Virus record (IMG/VR): IMGVR_UViG_3300046777_001331
Location: 1 to 33,738 of that record
DNA length: 33,738 bases
Source of the DNA: a virus
Reading direction: 5' to 3' (one strand)
The translations under genes were made by a program, and so were the position numbers. The notes under the pieces are model-generated. The model had not been told where the DNA came from. It ran no database searches and worked only from the letters and a program-made list of their open reading frames with translations. This document shows positions 1 to 5,565 of this stretch, piece by piece (the first letter of the stretch is position 1; the number at the start of each line of letters is the position of its first letter).

Positions 1-15
1 CCACTACACACAAAG

Positions 16-87
16 GCGTACCCTCAGCTGAATAGCTTATGGCAATGCGGTAATGGTGGGATTTAAAATATTTTTCATAGGGTACGC
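16..87 (-). promoter_or_regulatory. Structured leader of the replication operon (inverted repeats)
   Basis: Perfect 9-base inverted repeat: GCGTACCCT (16-24) against AGGGTACGC (79-87). A second 7-base pair of arms, TGGTGGG (54-60) against CCCACCA (33608-33614, across the joint), is interleaved with the first. In RNA the two stems would form a pseudoknot or exclude each other. The last arm ends 11 nt before the replisome organizer start codon. Confidence 0.55.
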
Positions 88-91
88 GTTG

Positions 92-99
92 CAAATATA
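92..99 (-). promoter_or_regulatory. -7 box of a candidate promoter for the replication operon
   Basis: TATATTTG on the minus strand, exact to TAnnTTTG. No TTG lies at 19 bp; the nearest is at 14 bp, so a helper protein may be needed. Transcription would begin near 84-87 and cross the circular joint to the ATG at 33596, about 100 nt away. The same sequence is present at 33703-33710. Confidence 0.45.
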
Positions 100-118
100 G
101 TCAAACTATTTTACAATC

Positions 119-469
119 CTAATTTTCGTATTCATAATATGTGACACTTTGCACATCTATTACAACACCATCTTTCTTCAGATACCAATTACATAGTGTT
201 TGAGGTTCCCAATTATTACCTGCATAGGCAGTAACTTGAACATACTTGCTGAAGTCTACATTGGTTACTTCTAAACCTTCAGGATTGTTTACGAATTTCT
301 CATCACCATTAACATCTGTATATCTGAATGAAGTTGTTCGATACGATGCAAGTGGATTAAAGTCTGTATATAGCTTGAGTGTACATGGTGTAGGTTCATT
401 ACCGTCAAGCTCTTCAGGTTGGCAGGATATAAGGCTAACTGCCATAGCCATCAATAGTAACTTTTTCAT
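119..469 (-). CDS. Small phage lipoprotein (signal peptidase II type)
   Basis: A 116-residue protein beginning MKKLLLMAMAVSLISCQ. It has a basic n-region, a hydrophobic core and a lipobox LISC with the acylated Cys at residue 16, then an acidic linker and a beta-rich domain with two more Cys residues. The ATG at 467-469 is preferred over an upstream TTG at 494-496 because it puts the signal peptide at the N-terminus and clears the upstream gene, which stops at 487. It is the last gene of the left part of the minus block, before the leader of the replication operon. Lipoproteins in this position in phages are often superinfection-exclusion or receptor-masking proteins; nothing in the sequence proves that here. 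The secretion signal is clear, the function unknown. Confidence 0.8.
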   Translation of the reverse strand: MKKLLLMAMAVSLISCQPEELDGNEPTPCTLKLYTDFNPLASYRTTSFRYTDVNGDEKFVNNPEGLEVTNVDFSKYVQVTAYAGNNWEPQTLCNWYLKKDGVVIDVQSVTYYEYEN

Positions 470-486
470 GTTGAATAATTTTAATT

Positions 487-909
487 TTATTTCCAAATAA
501 TTGTAGCGATCATAAAGCCTACGATAGCACCAACAGCCAGTATTAAAAACACTTTACTGTTACTGTTGTCGTATTCTGCTTCTTTCACGATAGGTTCGGG
601 AGTTGATACCGGGGCTTTGCGTATAGGTGTAATAGTCATTTGTTTTTGACCAACACGTACGTGCGCTTTCTCAATTCTCGATTCTTTTTTAGCTTGCTTT
701 ACCAATGTATTAGCAAGGGTCAAGGTAGGTACATCTCCTATCCATCGTGTAACATTGCCTTCTTTCTTGATATAGTTTGCCTCCTTTAGCAATCGCATTA
801 ATCTTGAACTAACTGCATACTGCGCTCGCAAAGCTGATGCATTAAACTCTTTTTCGTTGTAAAGTGTTACCATGAAATTGTAATACTTTGATGCTGTGTT
901 TCTACTCAT
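487..909 (-). CDS. Membrane-anchored winged-helix-like protein
   Basis: 140 residues. The N-terminal ~60 residues read like a small helical DNA-binding fold (ASALRAQYAVSSRLMRLLKE, then IKKEGNVTRW as a possible wing). A charged middle and a Pro-rich stretch follow, and the C-terminus is one hydrophobic helix (about residues 119-139) ending in IIWK. The protein would be tail-anchored with its N-terminal domain in the cytoplasm. Its start overlaps the stop of the VRR-NUC gene (ATGA), so the two are translationally coupled. I do not recognise the family. The DNA-binding reading is inference from pattern; the transmembrane helix is plain. Confidence 0.75.
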   Translation of the reverse strand: MSRNTASKYYNFMVTLYNEKEFNASALRAQYAVSSRLMRLLKEANYIKKEGNVTRWIGDVPTLTLANTLVKQAKKESRIEKAHVRVGQKQMTITPIRKAPVSTPEPIVKEAEYDNSNSKVFLILAVGAIVGFMIATIIWK

Positions 910-1268
910 TTCTCTAAATATGTTTTAATTGTTTGTGTAAATTCTTCAAATGACCTGCACACCTTAACGCAGTACCCTGCATTGATAAGCTGTGCGTGAA
1001 CGATTTTTTGCGTGTCAGAAAGTTTACCCTTTTCGGTTTTCATTTCGATGTACAGCGCATGATACGGACCTGATGGCATGCATATCATGAGGTCGGGCAT
1101 GCCAGGCATGGCACCTTCTGCTTTCAATATGTTCCAACGTTTGGCCCGTTGCACAGGCGTACCTCCGATAAACACCCCGTTAGGGAATGAAGCAATCAAT
1201 GTTTTGGGGAATGAGTAGCGAAACCATTCCACACATCGCTGCTGTATCTTGCTTTCTTCGTGCTTCAT
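906..1268 (-). CDS. VRR-NUC domain nuclease
   Basis: 120 residues, essentially one VRR-NUC domain of the PD-(D/E)xK superfamily. The N-terminal helix holds E4/E5 and Q9. The catalytic core has P58-D59 (GMPDL), then E75-M-K77 (YIEMK), and a downstream Gln (TQKIV, Q87). The motif W45-N-I-L-K-A before it is usual for the family. Stand-alone VRR-NUC proteins of about 100-130 residues are common in phages and are thought to cut branched or structured DNA during replication, recombination or packaging. ATGA overlaps on both sides place it in a tightly coupled run with 1265-1840 and 487-909. Family assignment is firm; the DNA substrate is inferred. Confidence 0.93.
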   Translation of the reverse strand: MKHEESKIQQRCVEWFRYSFPKTLIASFPNGVFIGGTPVQRAKRWNILKAEGAMPGMPDLMICMPSGPYHALYIEMKTEKGKLSDTQKIVHAQLINAGYCVKVCRSFEEFTQTIKTYLEK

Positions 1269-1840
1269 GCAGTAGCTTGTTGTAACATGTTACTCATAGC
1301 TAACCAAAACGTGCCTACGTAGTGATCATCTGCTTCGATGTCTATCACATGCAAATGATTTTGAAGCTGCAAGAATTCCCATTGCCCTACTGGATGTACC
1401 TCGTAATCACATCCAACGGTTACAGGGCAAAACTCAACCGTGTGCTTCTGTACAGGTATGTCAAAGCGCACTAAGTAATTAAACGAGTGGTTTAATGTTA
1501 CGATATAGCATTGTCTACTCTCATTGACTACTTTCTTTTTGATGGTGTAGAAAGTCTTGCCGCCTACATTACGTACTGAATGAATATCATATTCACTTGC
1601 CATCGAATCCTCAAAGCTTTCGTGCATCTCCATACGGTTTAAATTATCTTCAATAGCCTTCCAACGCTTTTCGCGTTCGGTATTATCAAAGATTAGCTTA
1701 GTCCATTTGATAAGCTTCTTGCTAGTCACATTCAGGTGCAACCGTATGTCATGGAATCGGAGCTTATTCCAATTCTTAACTATGAAAAGAATATCACTAC
1801 GTGTAGGTAGTTCGACTGTGCGTGTTTTTGGTTTACTCAT
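1265..1840 (-). CDS. Hypothetical protein with N-terminal helix-turn-helix-like segment
   Basis: 191 residues, not recognised. Residues about 28-50 (RFHDIRLHLNVTSKKLIKWT) resemble a helix-turn-helix, followed by a charged helical segment. The C-terminal half is rich in beta-strand pattern with two Cys residues near 139-145. It starts 8 bases inside the end of the XRE-like gene and ends in an ATGA overlap with the VRR-NUC gene, so it is expressed with both. A regulatory or DNA-binding role would fit the neighbourhood but is not demonstrated. Confidence 0.7.
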   Translation of the reverse strand: MSKPKTRTVELPTRSDILFIVKNWNKLRFHDIRLHLNVTSKKLIKWTKLIFDNTEREKRWKAIEDNLNRMEMHESFEDSMASEYDIHSVRNVGGKTFYTIKKKVVNESRQCYIVTLNHSFNYLVRFDIPVQKHTVEFCPVTVGCDYEVHPVGQWEFLQLQNHLHVIDIEADDHYVGTFWLAMSNMLQQATA

Positions 1841-2069
1841 CGCCTTCGTTTTTAATAGTTATTACATTAATGATTTCGCATAGTGGCAGCTGCATTACTT
1901 GGCTAAGGTTCATTAGCTGTCGTAACTTAATGCTGCCCGGATCTGCACACCAGTTGTGCAAAGTCTTCTTGACAATAGGTGTGTTGCTTCTTTGCATCGC
2001 ACGTAGGAGAGCCGCTTTGCTCCCCACCGTGCGTGCAATCAACCCGTTTAGTTGATTATTCTTTCTCAT
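1833..2069 (-). CDS. Small XRE/Cro-like DNA-binding protein
   Basis: 78 residues built around one helical domain (about residues 15-68): SKAALLRAMQRSN, a turn, then TLHNWCADPGSIKLRQLMNL and a final helix MQLPLCEIINVI. The pattern with W40 in the recognition region and a regular second helix is that of Cro/C1-type folds. It overlaps the preceding gene's stop (2066-2069) and the next gene's start. As the only Cro-like protein in the genome, it is the best candidate for binding the dyads at the divergent promoter (2681-2696) or downstream of terL. That link is inference. Confidence 0.7.
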   Translation of the reverse strand: MRKNNQLNGLIARTVGSKAALLRAMQRSNTPIVKKTLHNWCADPGSIKLRQLMNLSQVMQLPLCEIINVITIKNEGDE

Positions 2070-2401
2070 TGTATCGGTCTAAGATTGTGGTTTAACTTAT
2101 AGAACAGTTCACGATGTGCTGCGCTGAAGTGATGGTGAAATACTGCCTCATCAATGGGCGTGTATAGCTTTTCGCGCATGTCCTTTTCTAATCTACCCGC
2201 TACCTCTTCACTATCTTCATACTGGATAGTGTCCATGTTGATGTAAATATCATTGTAGCGTACGGTGATCAGCGTGAAGCTTTCAGTAATACAACAGTAG
2301 TTCTTGTTGTATGTACCGCAGATGTAAAAGAAAGGGAGTGTTACCTCCGTTGTGTTGATTACGGCAGGTGCCGTGTGTTGGATTTTAACTGTGTTTGTCA
2401 T
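2066..2401 (-). CDS. Hypothetical protein, early left operon
   Basis: 111 residues, no family recognised. The N-terminal half is beta-rich with a cluster of Cys residues (YICGTYNKNYCCIT, residues about 27-40). The C-terminal half is helical and acidic (EDSEEVAGRLEKDMREKLYT), followed by a His pair (FHHHF). The ATGA-type overlap with the XRE-like gene supports real coding. Second gene of the leftward transcript from the promoter at 2686-2715. Confidence 0.65.
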   Translation of the reverse strand: MTNTVKIQHTAPAVINTTEVTLPFFYICGTYNKNYCCITESFTLITVRYNDIYINMDTIQYEDSEEVAGRLEKDMREKLYTPIDEAVFHHHFSAAHRELFYKLNHNLRPIQ

Positions 2402-2418
2402 TGTATTGATTTATTAAA

Positions 2419-2649
2419 TTAATTTTCGTTGTGACATGATCTGCATACGCCATACTCACTTGTAAGTTCATCAAGACGCGGTTGGTAAAATGTGTCTTCA
2501 TCAATCTCTGCTTCAGGATTAACATCTAGTATTGCTAATACTTGTTGTCTTGCATATTCCCATGCTTCGTTTTTGATTGCTTCGCTATCGCAATAGATGC
2601 AATAACCGTTGTCTGAGTGTGGGTGTGTTAGTCCGTAAATGATTTGCAT
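2419..2649 (-). CDS. Small zinc-ribbon protein, first gene of the leftward operon
   Basis: 76 residues with two CxxC knuckles: C17-I-Y-C20 near the N-terminus and C69-R-S-C72 near the C-terminus, flanking an acidic helical middle. This spacing is typical of a zinc ribbon. The ATG (2647-2649) lies about 30 nt after the predicted start of the leftward transcript, behind an A-rich leader of Bacteroidota style. First expressed proteins of phage left operons are often host-takeover or transcription-modulating factors; that is only suggested by position. Confidence 0.72.
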   Translation of the reverse strand: MQIIYGLTHPHSDNGYCIYCDSEAIKNEAWEYARQQVLAILDVNPEAEIDEDTFYQPRLDELTSEYGVCRSCHNEN

Positions 2650-2678
2650 TGTTTTTTGTTTTTAATTGATTACCTTTG
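2649..2678 (+). promoter_or_regulatory. Rightward Bacteroidota-type promoter (PR), overlapping PL
   Basis: Plus strand: -33 TTG at 2649-2651, 19 bp spacer, -7 TACCTTTG at 2671-2678 (TAnnTTTG). Transcription would begin near 2684 and run into the sigma-like gene. The polymerase footprint overlaps that of PL, and the two promoters point toward each other, so both cannot be occupied at once. Confidence 0.6.
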
Positions 2679-2680
2679 AC

Positions 2681-2696
2681 GTGTACAAATATACAC
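2681..2696. promoter_or_regulatory. Palindromic operator candidate between the two promoters
   Basis: GTGTA-N6-TACAC, a perfect 5+6+5 dyad covering the PL -7 box and lying at the PR start site. CTTTG (2674-2678) and CAAAG (2697-2701) extend it imperfectly. A protein bound here would affect both promoters. Further TACAC (2721-2725) and GTGTA (2757-2761) half-sites lie nearby, as do direct repeats of TTTAACAAA (2732-2740, 2742-2750). Confidence 0.5.
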
Positions 2697-2715
2697 CAAA
2701 GTTTTAAACGTGCAA
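2686..2715 (-). promoter_or_regulatory. Leftward Bacteroidota-type promoter (PL)
   Basis: Read on the minus strand: -33 element TTG (2715-2713), 19 bp spacer, then -7 element TATATTTG (2693-2686), an exact TAnnTTTG match. The start of transcription should fall near 2680, giving a leader of about 30 nt before the ATG at 2649. It drives the block from 2649 leftward and through the circular joint. Confidence 0.75.
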
Positions 2716-2854
2716 CTATTTACACCGTAATTTTAACAAACTTTAACAAATCGACTGTGTAAGTATCCATATCGGGAAACATTATAACGCATGGCTAAGT
2801 AAGGCCACAGGGCTAACTCACGATAAAACAAAGGCAAGTGATCTATTACACGAG

Positions 2855-3304
2855 GTGCTTGCCCGGCTAATGGATAGACCAGAGCAGGACGTGAAAGATA
2901 TCGTGTGTGGTGGTAAGGTAGAAGCATATGTAAACCGTGCGTTGTGGCTATCATACCACAGTAACCGCAGCGATTACGCGGTGAAGTATCGCAAGTACTA
3001 CGAGCTGCACGTAGAAAAGCAGTTTGAGGACAATAAACAAGATGAAACGTGGATAGGTGCATTCATAGACGGTGAATATTTATACAGCGCAATAGGCCGC
3101 TTAAACGAATACGATAGCATTTTGCTGCGTCTATATAGCAAACCTGATTTTGACTACAAAGAATTGAGCAGAGAAACGGGTATACCCTACAACTACCTGC
3201 GCACATCCATACATAGAGCATTAAAACGAATACGAGAATATGTTAAACTTCAACGTGCCCTTGCACATTCAACGAGAGAGATTGAGCATTTGCCAAAAAT
3301 GTAA
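2855..3304 (+). CDS. Sigma-70 region 4-like regulator (N-terminus probably extends upstream)
   Basis: 149 residues from the GTG at 2855. The C-terminal part (residues about 82-130) is a sigma region 4-like helix-turn-helix: RLNEYDSILLRLY, then DYKELSRETGIPYNYLRTSI and a final HRALKRIREY. Proteins like this open the late operon of many Bacteroidota phages and are presumed transcription regulators. The frame stays open upstream to a stop at 2744-2746, and residues encoded at about 2762-2854 (IGKHYNAWLSKATG, then DKTSDLLHEV) look like the family's normal first helix. That stretch has no ATG, GTG or TTG; ATC codons at 2750, 2765 or 2771 are the only initiator-like candidates. First gene after PR; its end overlaps the next gene by 65 bp. 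Confidence 0.8.
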   Translation: MLARLMDRPEQDVKDIVCGGKVEAYVNRALWLSYHSNRSDYAVKYRKYYELHVEKQFEDNKQDETWIGAFIDGEYLYSAIGRLNEYDSILLRLYSKPDFDYKELSRETGIPYNYLRTSIHRALKRIREYVKLQRALAHSTREIEHLPKM

Positions 3305-3683
3305 GTTCTTCAAGGCGTCAACTGCCTCATGCGGCACACTTATCATAGGGCAAACTGTAGATCTCGAAGAAAATAACGTTACGCACTACAAAGAAAAAAT
3401 AAAACTTTGCGGGTGCGTCATGCCTGTAAAGACTAAGTTTCGTTTTGCATCATGCCCGGCACGTAAGTGGTTTGCCCTTGACTGGAAGCAAGAAGAGATT
3501 GCCGCACTTGATGAGTTTATTCACCGCATCCATAAGGCGAATAAGATTGAATCAGAAGACTTGAAGCTTTTGTACTATTGGTTCAGCAAAGTAACAGGCA
3601 AGCATCAACAGGCATCGGGCTGCGCATCGTGCATACGTGACCTTATCACAGAGTTCAGACGACAATTAGGTAAAATACAATAA
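3240..3683 (+). CDS. Cys-rich small zinc-binding phage protein
   Basis: 147 residues. The N-terminal half carries C18-Q-K-C21, C31, C57-G-C59 and C72 in an arrangement suited to one or two zinc sites (motifs ICQKCKFF, LCGCVMP, FASCPARKW). A second CxxC (C128-A-S-C131) sits near the C-terminus. I know this N-terminal pattern, beginning with a short Phe-Asn-Val-Pro motif, from Bacteroidota phages, always without assigned function. The start lies inside the sigma-like gene, and the stop overlaps the methyltransferase start (TAATG). It is probably co-translated with both. Confidence 0.8.
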   Translation: MLNFNVPLHIQRERLSICQKCKFFKASTASCGTLIIGQTVDLEENNVTHYKEKIKLCGCVMPVKTKFRFASCPARKWFALDWKQEEIAALDEFIHRIHKANKIESEDLKLLYYWFSKVTGKHQQASGCASCIRDLITEFRRQLGKIQ

Positions 3684-4312
3684 TGGAAAACAATACAATA
3701 AGCCAAGTCACTAACGAGGACTGTATGGAACTAATGAGCCGTTACCCCGACAAATATTTTGATTTGGCAATAGTTGATCCTCCATACGGAATACAAGCAA
3801 GTAAAATGACAATGGGAAGTGGTAAACATAAATTTAAAAAAAATAAAAATTGGGATTCGACAATACCAGATGAAAAATACTGGAATGAATTGTTTAGAGT
3901 ATCACAAAACCAAATTATATGGGGAGGTAATTATTTTAGCGAATACTTACATCCTACACCACACTGGCTTGTATGGGATAAAAACAATCCCAATTTATCT
4001 TTTGCAGAAGGGGAACTTGCATGGGTTCGAAATGGTAAAAACCTACGTATTTTCAAACATTATGCTGCAATGGTCGAAAATGGAGGTAAGGTACATCCAA
4101 CCCAAAAGCCCGTTAAACTTTACGAATGGATTTTAAAAAACTACGCAAATGAAGGCGATAAAATTCTCGACACTCATTTAGGAAGCGGCTCGTCGCGTAT
4201 CGCCGCCGATAAAATGGGCTTCGATTTTTACGCGTGCGAACTAGACCGCGATTATTTCGAAGCGCAAGAGAAAAGGTTTAAAGAATACAAAAGTCAATTA
4301 GTAATGTTTTAA
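3683..4312 (+). CDS. Orphan DNA methyltransferase (beta class, N6-adenine or N4-cytosine)
   Basis: 209 residues. Catalytic motif IV D32-P-P-Y35 comes first, then HPTQKP (138-143). The SAM-binding motif I region D163-THLGSGS-170 and ACELD (184-188) lie at the C-terminal end, which is the beta-class order. The length is short, with little room for a separate target-recognition domain. No restriction enzyme is encoded nearby, so it is an orphan enzyme, likely protecting phage DNA from host restriction or marking it. The middle of the gene (about 3800-4140) is visibly more AT-rich, with long A runs, than its 3' end (about 4185-4260), suggesting mosaic origin. The start overlaps the upstream stop. 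Confidence 0.93.
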   Translation: MENNTISQVTNEDCMELMSRYPDKYFDLAIVDPPYGIQASKMTMGSGKHKFKKNKNWDSTIPDEKYWNELFRVSQNQIIWGGNYFSEYLHPTPHWLVWDKNNPNLSFAEGELAWVRNGKNLRIFKHYAAMVENGGKVHPTQKPVKLYEWILKNYANEGDKILDTHLGSGSSRIAADKMGFDFYACELDRDYFEAQEKRFKEYKSQLVMF

Positions 4313-4322
4313 AAATAAGAAT

Positions 4323-4463
4323 ATGCCCCTACCAACACCAACACCCGAAGAACCGAAGAGCGAATTCATAGCACGCTGCATGAGCGATGCAAAAGTACAA
4401 AGTGAATTCCCCGATTCGCAACAGCGCATAGCCGTGTGCATTGCGCAGTATGAAGCTAAATAA
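4323..4463 (+). CDS. 46-residue conserved phage micro-protein (RCMSD/QQR motif)
   Basis: Reads MPLPTPTPEEPKSEF, then IARCMSDAKVQSEF, PDSQQRIAVCIAQYEAK and a stop. The pattern Pro-rich start, RCMSD, EFPDxxQRxAVC is a well-known short motif next to head or packaging genes of many phages, either as a free small protein or as the N-terminus of portal, protease or head proteins. The two Cys residues (C19, C39) are part of the conserved motif. It lies between the methyltransferase and the small-terminase candidate. The motif is convincing; the function is unknown. Confidence 0.75.
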   Translation: MPLPTPTPEEPKSEFIARCMSDAKVQSEFPDSQQRIAVCIAQYEAK

Positions 4464-4482
4464 CAATATCTTATCGAAGAAT

Positions 4483-4767
4483 ATGGAAAAAACACGAAAC
4501 GAAAAAGGCCACTTGCTACCTGGTCACGGTGGTTTAAAACCGAAAGGAGCAGTAAGCGAAAAGACCAAAATGTGGAATGAGTTAGGCGAATGGTTCACCC
4601 AGCAAGGTGCAGCCAAGTGCATGCGCATTATGAATGAAATGGAGGATGAAGAGTACATCAAACACTACACCGCCCTACTCGAATACTTCAAACCAAAACA
4701 AGCACGTGTCACGCATGCAGGTGATGAGAAAGCACCCGTAGTTATTCAGGTGCATTCGGACTTGTAA
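4483..4767 (+). CDS. Putative small terminase subunit / DUF5681-like protein
   Basis: 94 residues from the ATG at 4483, chosen because the upstream GTG at 4441 would lie inside the preceding micro-gene. The N-terminus LLPGHGGLKPKGAVSEKT is the Gly/Pro/Lys-rich lead seen in DUF5681-type and small-terminase-like proteins. A helical segment follows (MWNELGEWFTQQGAAKCMRI, then YIKHYTALLEYFKPK). In Bacteroidota phages proteins of this design usually sit before the large terminase. Here the large terminase is 25 kb away on the other strand, so a small-terminase role is plausible but unproved. Confidence 0.62.
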   Translation: MEKTRNEKGHLLPGHGGLKPKGAVSEKTKMWNELGEWFTQQGAAKCMRIMNEMEDEEYIKHYTALLEYFKPKQARVTHAGDEKAPVVIQVHSDL

Positions 4768-4801
4768 CAAAAAGGAAACAAAAACTACAATACAATAGAG
4801 C

Positions 4802-5383
4802 ATGAAATTAAAGTTCAGCATAGCAGCGAACGCACAGGGTGTAACACTTGGCAAGTACATCGACTACCAGAACGCAGTCGATAAGGTTGAACAGGTGCGC
4901 ATCATTACGGGCAAAAGTAGCGAAAGCATAAAGCTACTTCAACTGCCTGTGATGGACGAAATCATTATGCGCTTTGAAGCTGCGATTAAGATAGGCAGTA
5001 ATGACTTTCAGCGTAAGGTGCGTATAGGTGCCATTGAGTTAGGCTTTATTCCTAACCTGCAAGAGATGACCTTTGGTGAATACGTGGACTTGGATAGCGC
5101 ATGTGCTAACCTGTACAAGGATGGTATCGTGAACGGTGAAGCAGCACACAAAATGATGTGTATTCTTTACCGTCCTGTGAAAGCTAAGTTCGGTAACTAC
5201 TATGACATTGAGCCATACAAGACTGATGGCAAGCGTAAGTACGCGGATGCTATTAAGGACTTGACCTTAGACCATGTACTAAACGTACTGCTTTTTTTTT
5301 CGAGTTTAGAAATCGAGCTGTACAACAGTTCCCTCGAATATTTGGCAAAAGAGATAACGGAGATAGTGAAGGAGATGAAGTAA
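4802..5383 (+). CDS. Tail assembly chaperone-like protein (zero-frame product, gpG analogue)
   Basis: 193 residues. The diagnostic stretch is residues 74-140: IELGFIPNLQEMTFGEYVDL, then the helix to MMCILYRPV and the IEPY motif, followed by a long helix with LLFF. I recognise this from tail-chaperone-like proteins of Bacteroidota phages. Codons 164-166 are read from a run of nine T (5292-5300) holding a perfect zero-frame T-TTT-TTT slippery heptamer (5293-5299). The zero frame continues for 27 residues after it with family-like sequence and stops at 5381-5383. A coding domain follows in the -1 frame. In siphoviruses the tail chaperone is classically made as two products by a -1 frameshift. 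Confidence 0.8.
   Translation: MKLKFSIAANAQGVTLGKYIDYQNAVDKVEQVRIITGKSSESIKLLQLPVMDEIIMRFEAAIKIGSNDFQRKVRIGAIELGFIPNLQEMTFGEYVDLDSACANLYKDGIVNGEAAHKMMCILYRPVKAKFGNYYDIEPYKTDGKRKYADAIKDLTLDHVLNVLLFFSSLEIELYNSSLEYLAKEITEIVKEMK
5293..5299 (+). promoter_or_regulatory. Candidate -1 programmed frameshift (or transcriptional slippage) site
   Basis: T-TTT-TTT in zero-frame register inside a T9 run at 5292-5300. Slipping back one base after codon 166 continues as TTC GAG TTT and so on, into the open frame that ends at 5563-5565. The same run could act by RNA polymerase slippage, or could be a homopolymer sequencing problem. Confidence 0.6.
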
Positions 5384-5565
5384 CAACACCTGAAGGCTTA
5401 GCGGTCTACGGATGGTTTCACATCATAGAAAGCTTAGCCGATAGGGACATAACAAAGTTTGACGCTGTGACAGAGCGTAACGTATTTGAAGTGTTTACAC
5501 ACCTAACCTACTTAGCAGATTACGTGTACACACAAAAAGTTGAAATGAGAAAACGCAACAGATAA
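5299..5565 (+). CDS. -1 frame extension of the tail chaperone (gpT analogue)
   Basis: 88 residues in the -1 frame relative to 4802-5383. After a ~30-residue linker comes a compact helical domain, GLAVYGWFHIIESLADRD, then ITKFDAVTERNVFEVFTHLT, ending KRNR. The frame is open from 5257 but has no ATG, GTG or TTG before this domain, so it is unlikely to be translated alone. The fused product would be about 254 residues. The YGW, Asp-Ile-Thr-Lys and Asn-Val-x-Glu pattern matches C-terminal domains I associate with the second tail-chaperone frame in Bacteroidota phages. The stop overlaps the next start (TAATG). The coding character is well supported; the mechanism is inferred. Confidence 0.7.
   Translation, partial: FEFRNRAVQQFPRIFGKRDNGDSEGDEVTTPEGLAVYGWFHIIESLADRDITKFDAVTERNVFEVFTHLTYLADYVYTQKVEMRKRNR

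Larger units (their letters stand above)
1..127. repeat. Terminal direct repeat, left copy (circular or redundant genome end)
   Basis: Bases 1-127 are identical to 33612-33738. A 127-base exact overlap is what a k=127 de Bruijn assembler leaves at the ends of a circular contig, so this is most simply an assembly overlap showing circularity or terminal redundancy. The copy contains the last bases of the lipoprotein gene (stop at 119-121), the leader of the replication operon and a candidate -7 box at 92-99. A biological direct terminal repeat is the alternative. Confidence 0.95.

Noticed and set aside
1-127. Biological direct terminal repeat used in packaging
   Set aside because: The length matches an assembler k-mer and the repeat cuts through a lipoprotein gene end; kept as an alternative only.
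2733-3062. Minus-strand open frame of 109 codons opposite the sigma-like gene
   Set aside because: Shadow frame; the plus strand carries a recognisable helix-turn-helix protein and its N-terminal extension over the same bases.
3179-3188. GGGTATACCC palindrome in the sigma-like gene, resembling the TATACC dyads
   Set aside because: Arms are in the opposite arrangement without the 6-base spacer, and the bases encode Gly-Ile-Pro-Tyr of the helix-turn-helix.
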